This document shows, piece by piece, positions 5,891 through 6,188 of a DNA stretch of 6,188 nucleotides. Position 1 is the stretch's first letter, and the number at the start of each line of letters is the position of its first letter. Where the stretch lies: the NCBI RefSeq assembly GCF_004138495.1, contig NZ_ML142871.1:1-6188 (forward strand), in the 5' to 3' direction. This DNA is from Phytoactinopolyspora endophytica (lineage in GTDB: Bacteria; Actinomycetota; Actinomycetes; Jiangellales; Jiangellaceae). A program made the translations under genes and the position numbers. The notes under the pieces were generated by a model. That model searched no databases and was not told the origin of the DNA. It saw only the letters and a program-made list of their open reading frames with translations.

Positions 5891-6188
5891 ATGGAGTTCG
5901 GAACCATCGAGCGCGAGATTTACGTCGAGGCGTCGCCTGAGATCGTTTTCGAGGTGGTGAGCAGCCCCGATCACCTCAAGCAGTGGTGGCCGGACGACGC
6001 CCGGTACGAGCCGACGCCCGGGTCGGCGGGGGAGATCGTCTTCGGTGATCGCGACGCCGGCGGGGCAGTGGTGCCATTCACCGTCGTCGACTCGCGGCCG
6101 CCGCGGACGTTCTCGTTCCGCTGGACGCACCCGGCGGACGAGGTCGCCGCGGAAGGCAACTCGCTGCTGGTCACCTTCGACCTGACCC
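5891..6188 (+). CDS. SRPBCC (AHSA1/START-like) domain protein, 3' truncated by window
   Basis: Ninety-nine codons are visible. The start MEFGTIEREIYVEASPEIVF is followed by EVVSSPDHLKQWWPDDARYE and later FTVVDSRPPRTFSFRW and LLVTFDLT. The pattern of an N-terminal beta strand with EIYVEASPEIVFEVV, then the helix and WW motif (33-34), is typical of AHSA1-like SRPBCC proteins. These form a helix-grip fold with a deep hydrophobic ligand pocket. Family members run about 140-170 residues, so roughly the last third is missing. ATG 5891 has AGGAGG (5880-5885) 5 nt upstream; ATG 5886 is out of frame. The ligand is unknown. Such genes are commonly paired with an ArsR-type HTH gene, which could lie just downstream. 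It is probably transcribed from its own promoter rather than with the cytochrome b gene, because dyad sites and a promoter-like pair occupy the 128-nt gap. Confidence 0.85.
   Translation, partial: MEFGTIEREIYVEASPEIVFEVVSSPDHLKQWWPDDARYEPTPGSAGEIVFGDRDAGGAVVPFTVVDSRPPRTFSFRWTHPADEVAAEGNSLLVTFDLT

Overview
The window looks like chromosomal DNA from a high-GC actinobacterium. The cytochrome b is of the long, about 545-residue actinobacterial QcrB type, the sigma factor is a SigJ/ECF41 protein common in that phylum, and the Shine-Dalgarno sites are GGAG-like. Genus cannot be assigned from what is visible. Base composition is uneven: sampled 60-base lines run about 52-62% GC across roughly 400-2900, about 73-75% in the sigma factor gene, and about 58-70% in the cytochrome b gene.

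Layout: (1) 1-227 is the truncated 3' part of an IS21-type IstA transposase. (2) 228-396 is a short non-coding gap. (3) 397-2936 is a lower-GC block: an MFS exporter on +, converging on a LOG-family phosphoribohydrolase and a DPPW-motif methyltransferase, both on -. The exporter and LOG genes share the TTAA in which both stop. (4) 2966-3886 (-) is an ECF41 (SigJ-type) sigma factor with a fused SnoaL-like regulatory domain. A perfect ECF41-type promoter sits directly upstream of it. (5) 4125-5762 (+), divergent from the sigma gene, encodes a stand-alone QcrB-like cytochrome b. It lacks one expected haem-ligand histidine and has PPWY at the quinol-oxidation site. A near-match to the ECF41 promoter faces this gene. 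(6) 5818-5885 holds a dyad operator/promoter region in front of a SRPBCC (AHSA1-like) gene that runs off the window end.

Two working hypotheses follow. First, the exporter, LOG and methyltransferase genes may form a small module that makes and exports a modified, possibly N-methylated, purine-type base; this is inference from motifs and adjacency. Second, the ECF41 factor may autoregulate and also drive the cytochrome b paralogue through two divergent promoters in the 3887-4124 intergenic region, and may read through into the methyltransferase and LOG genes downstream of it.
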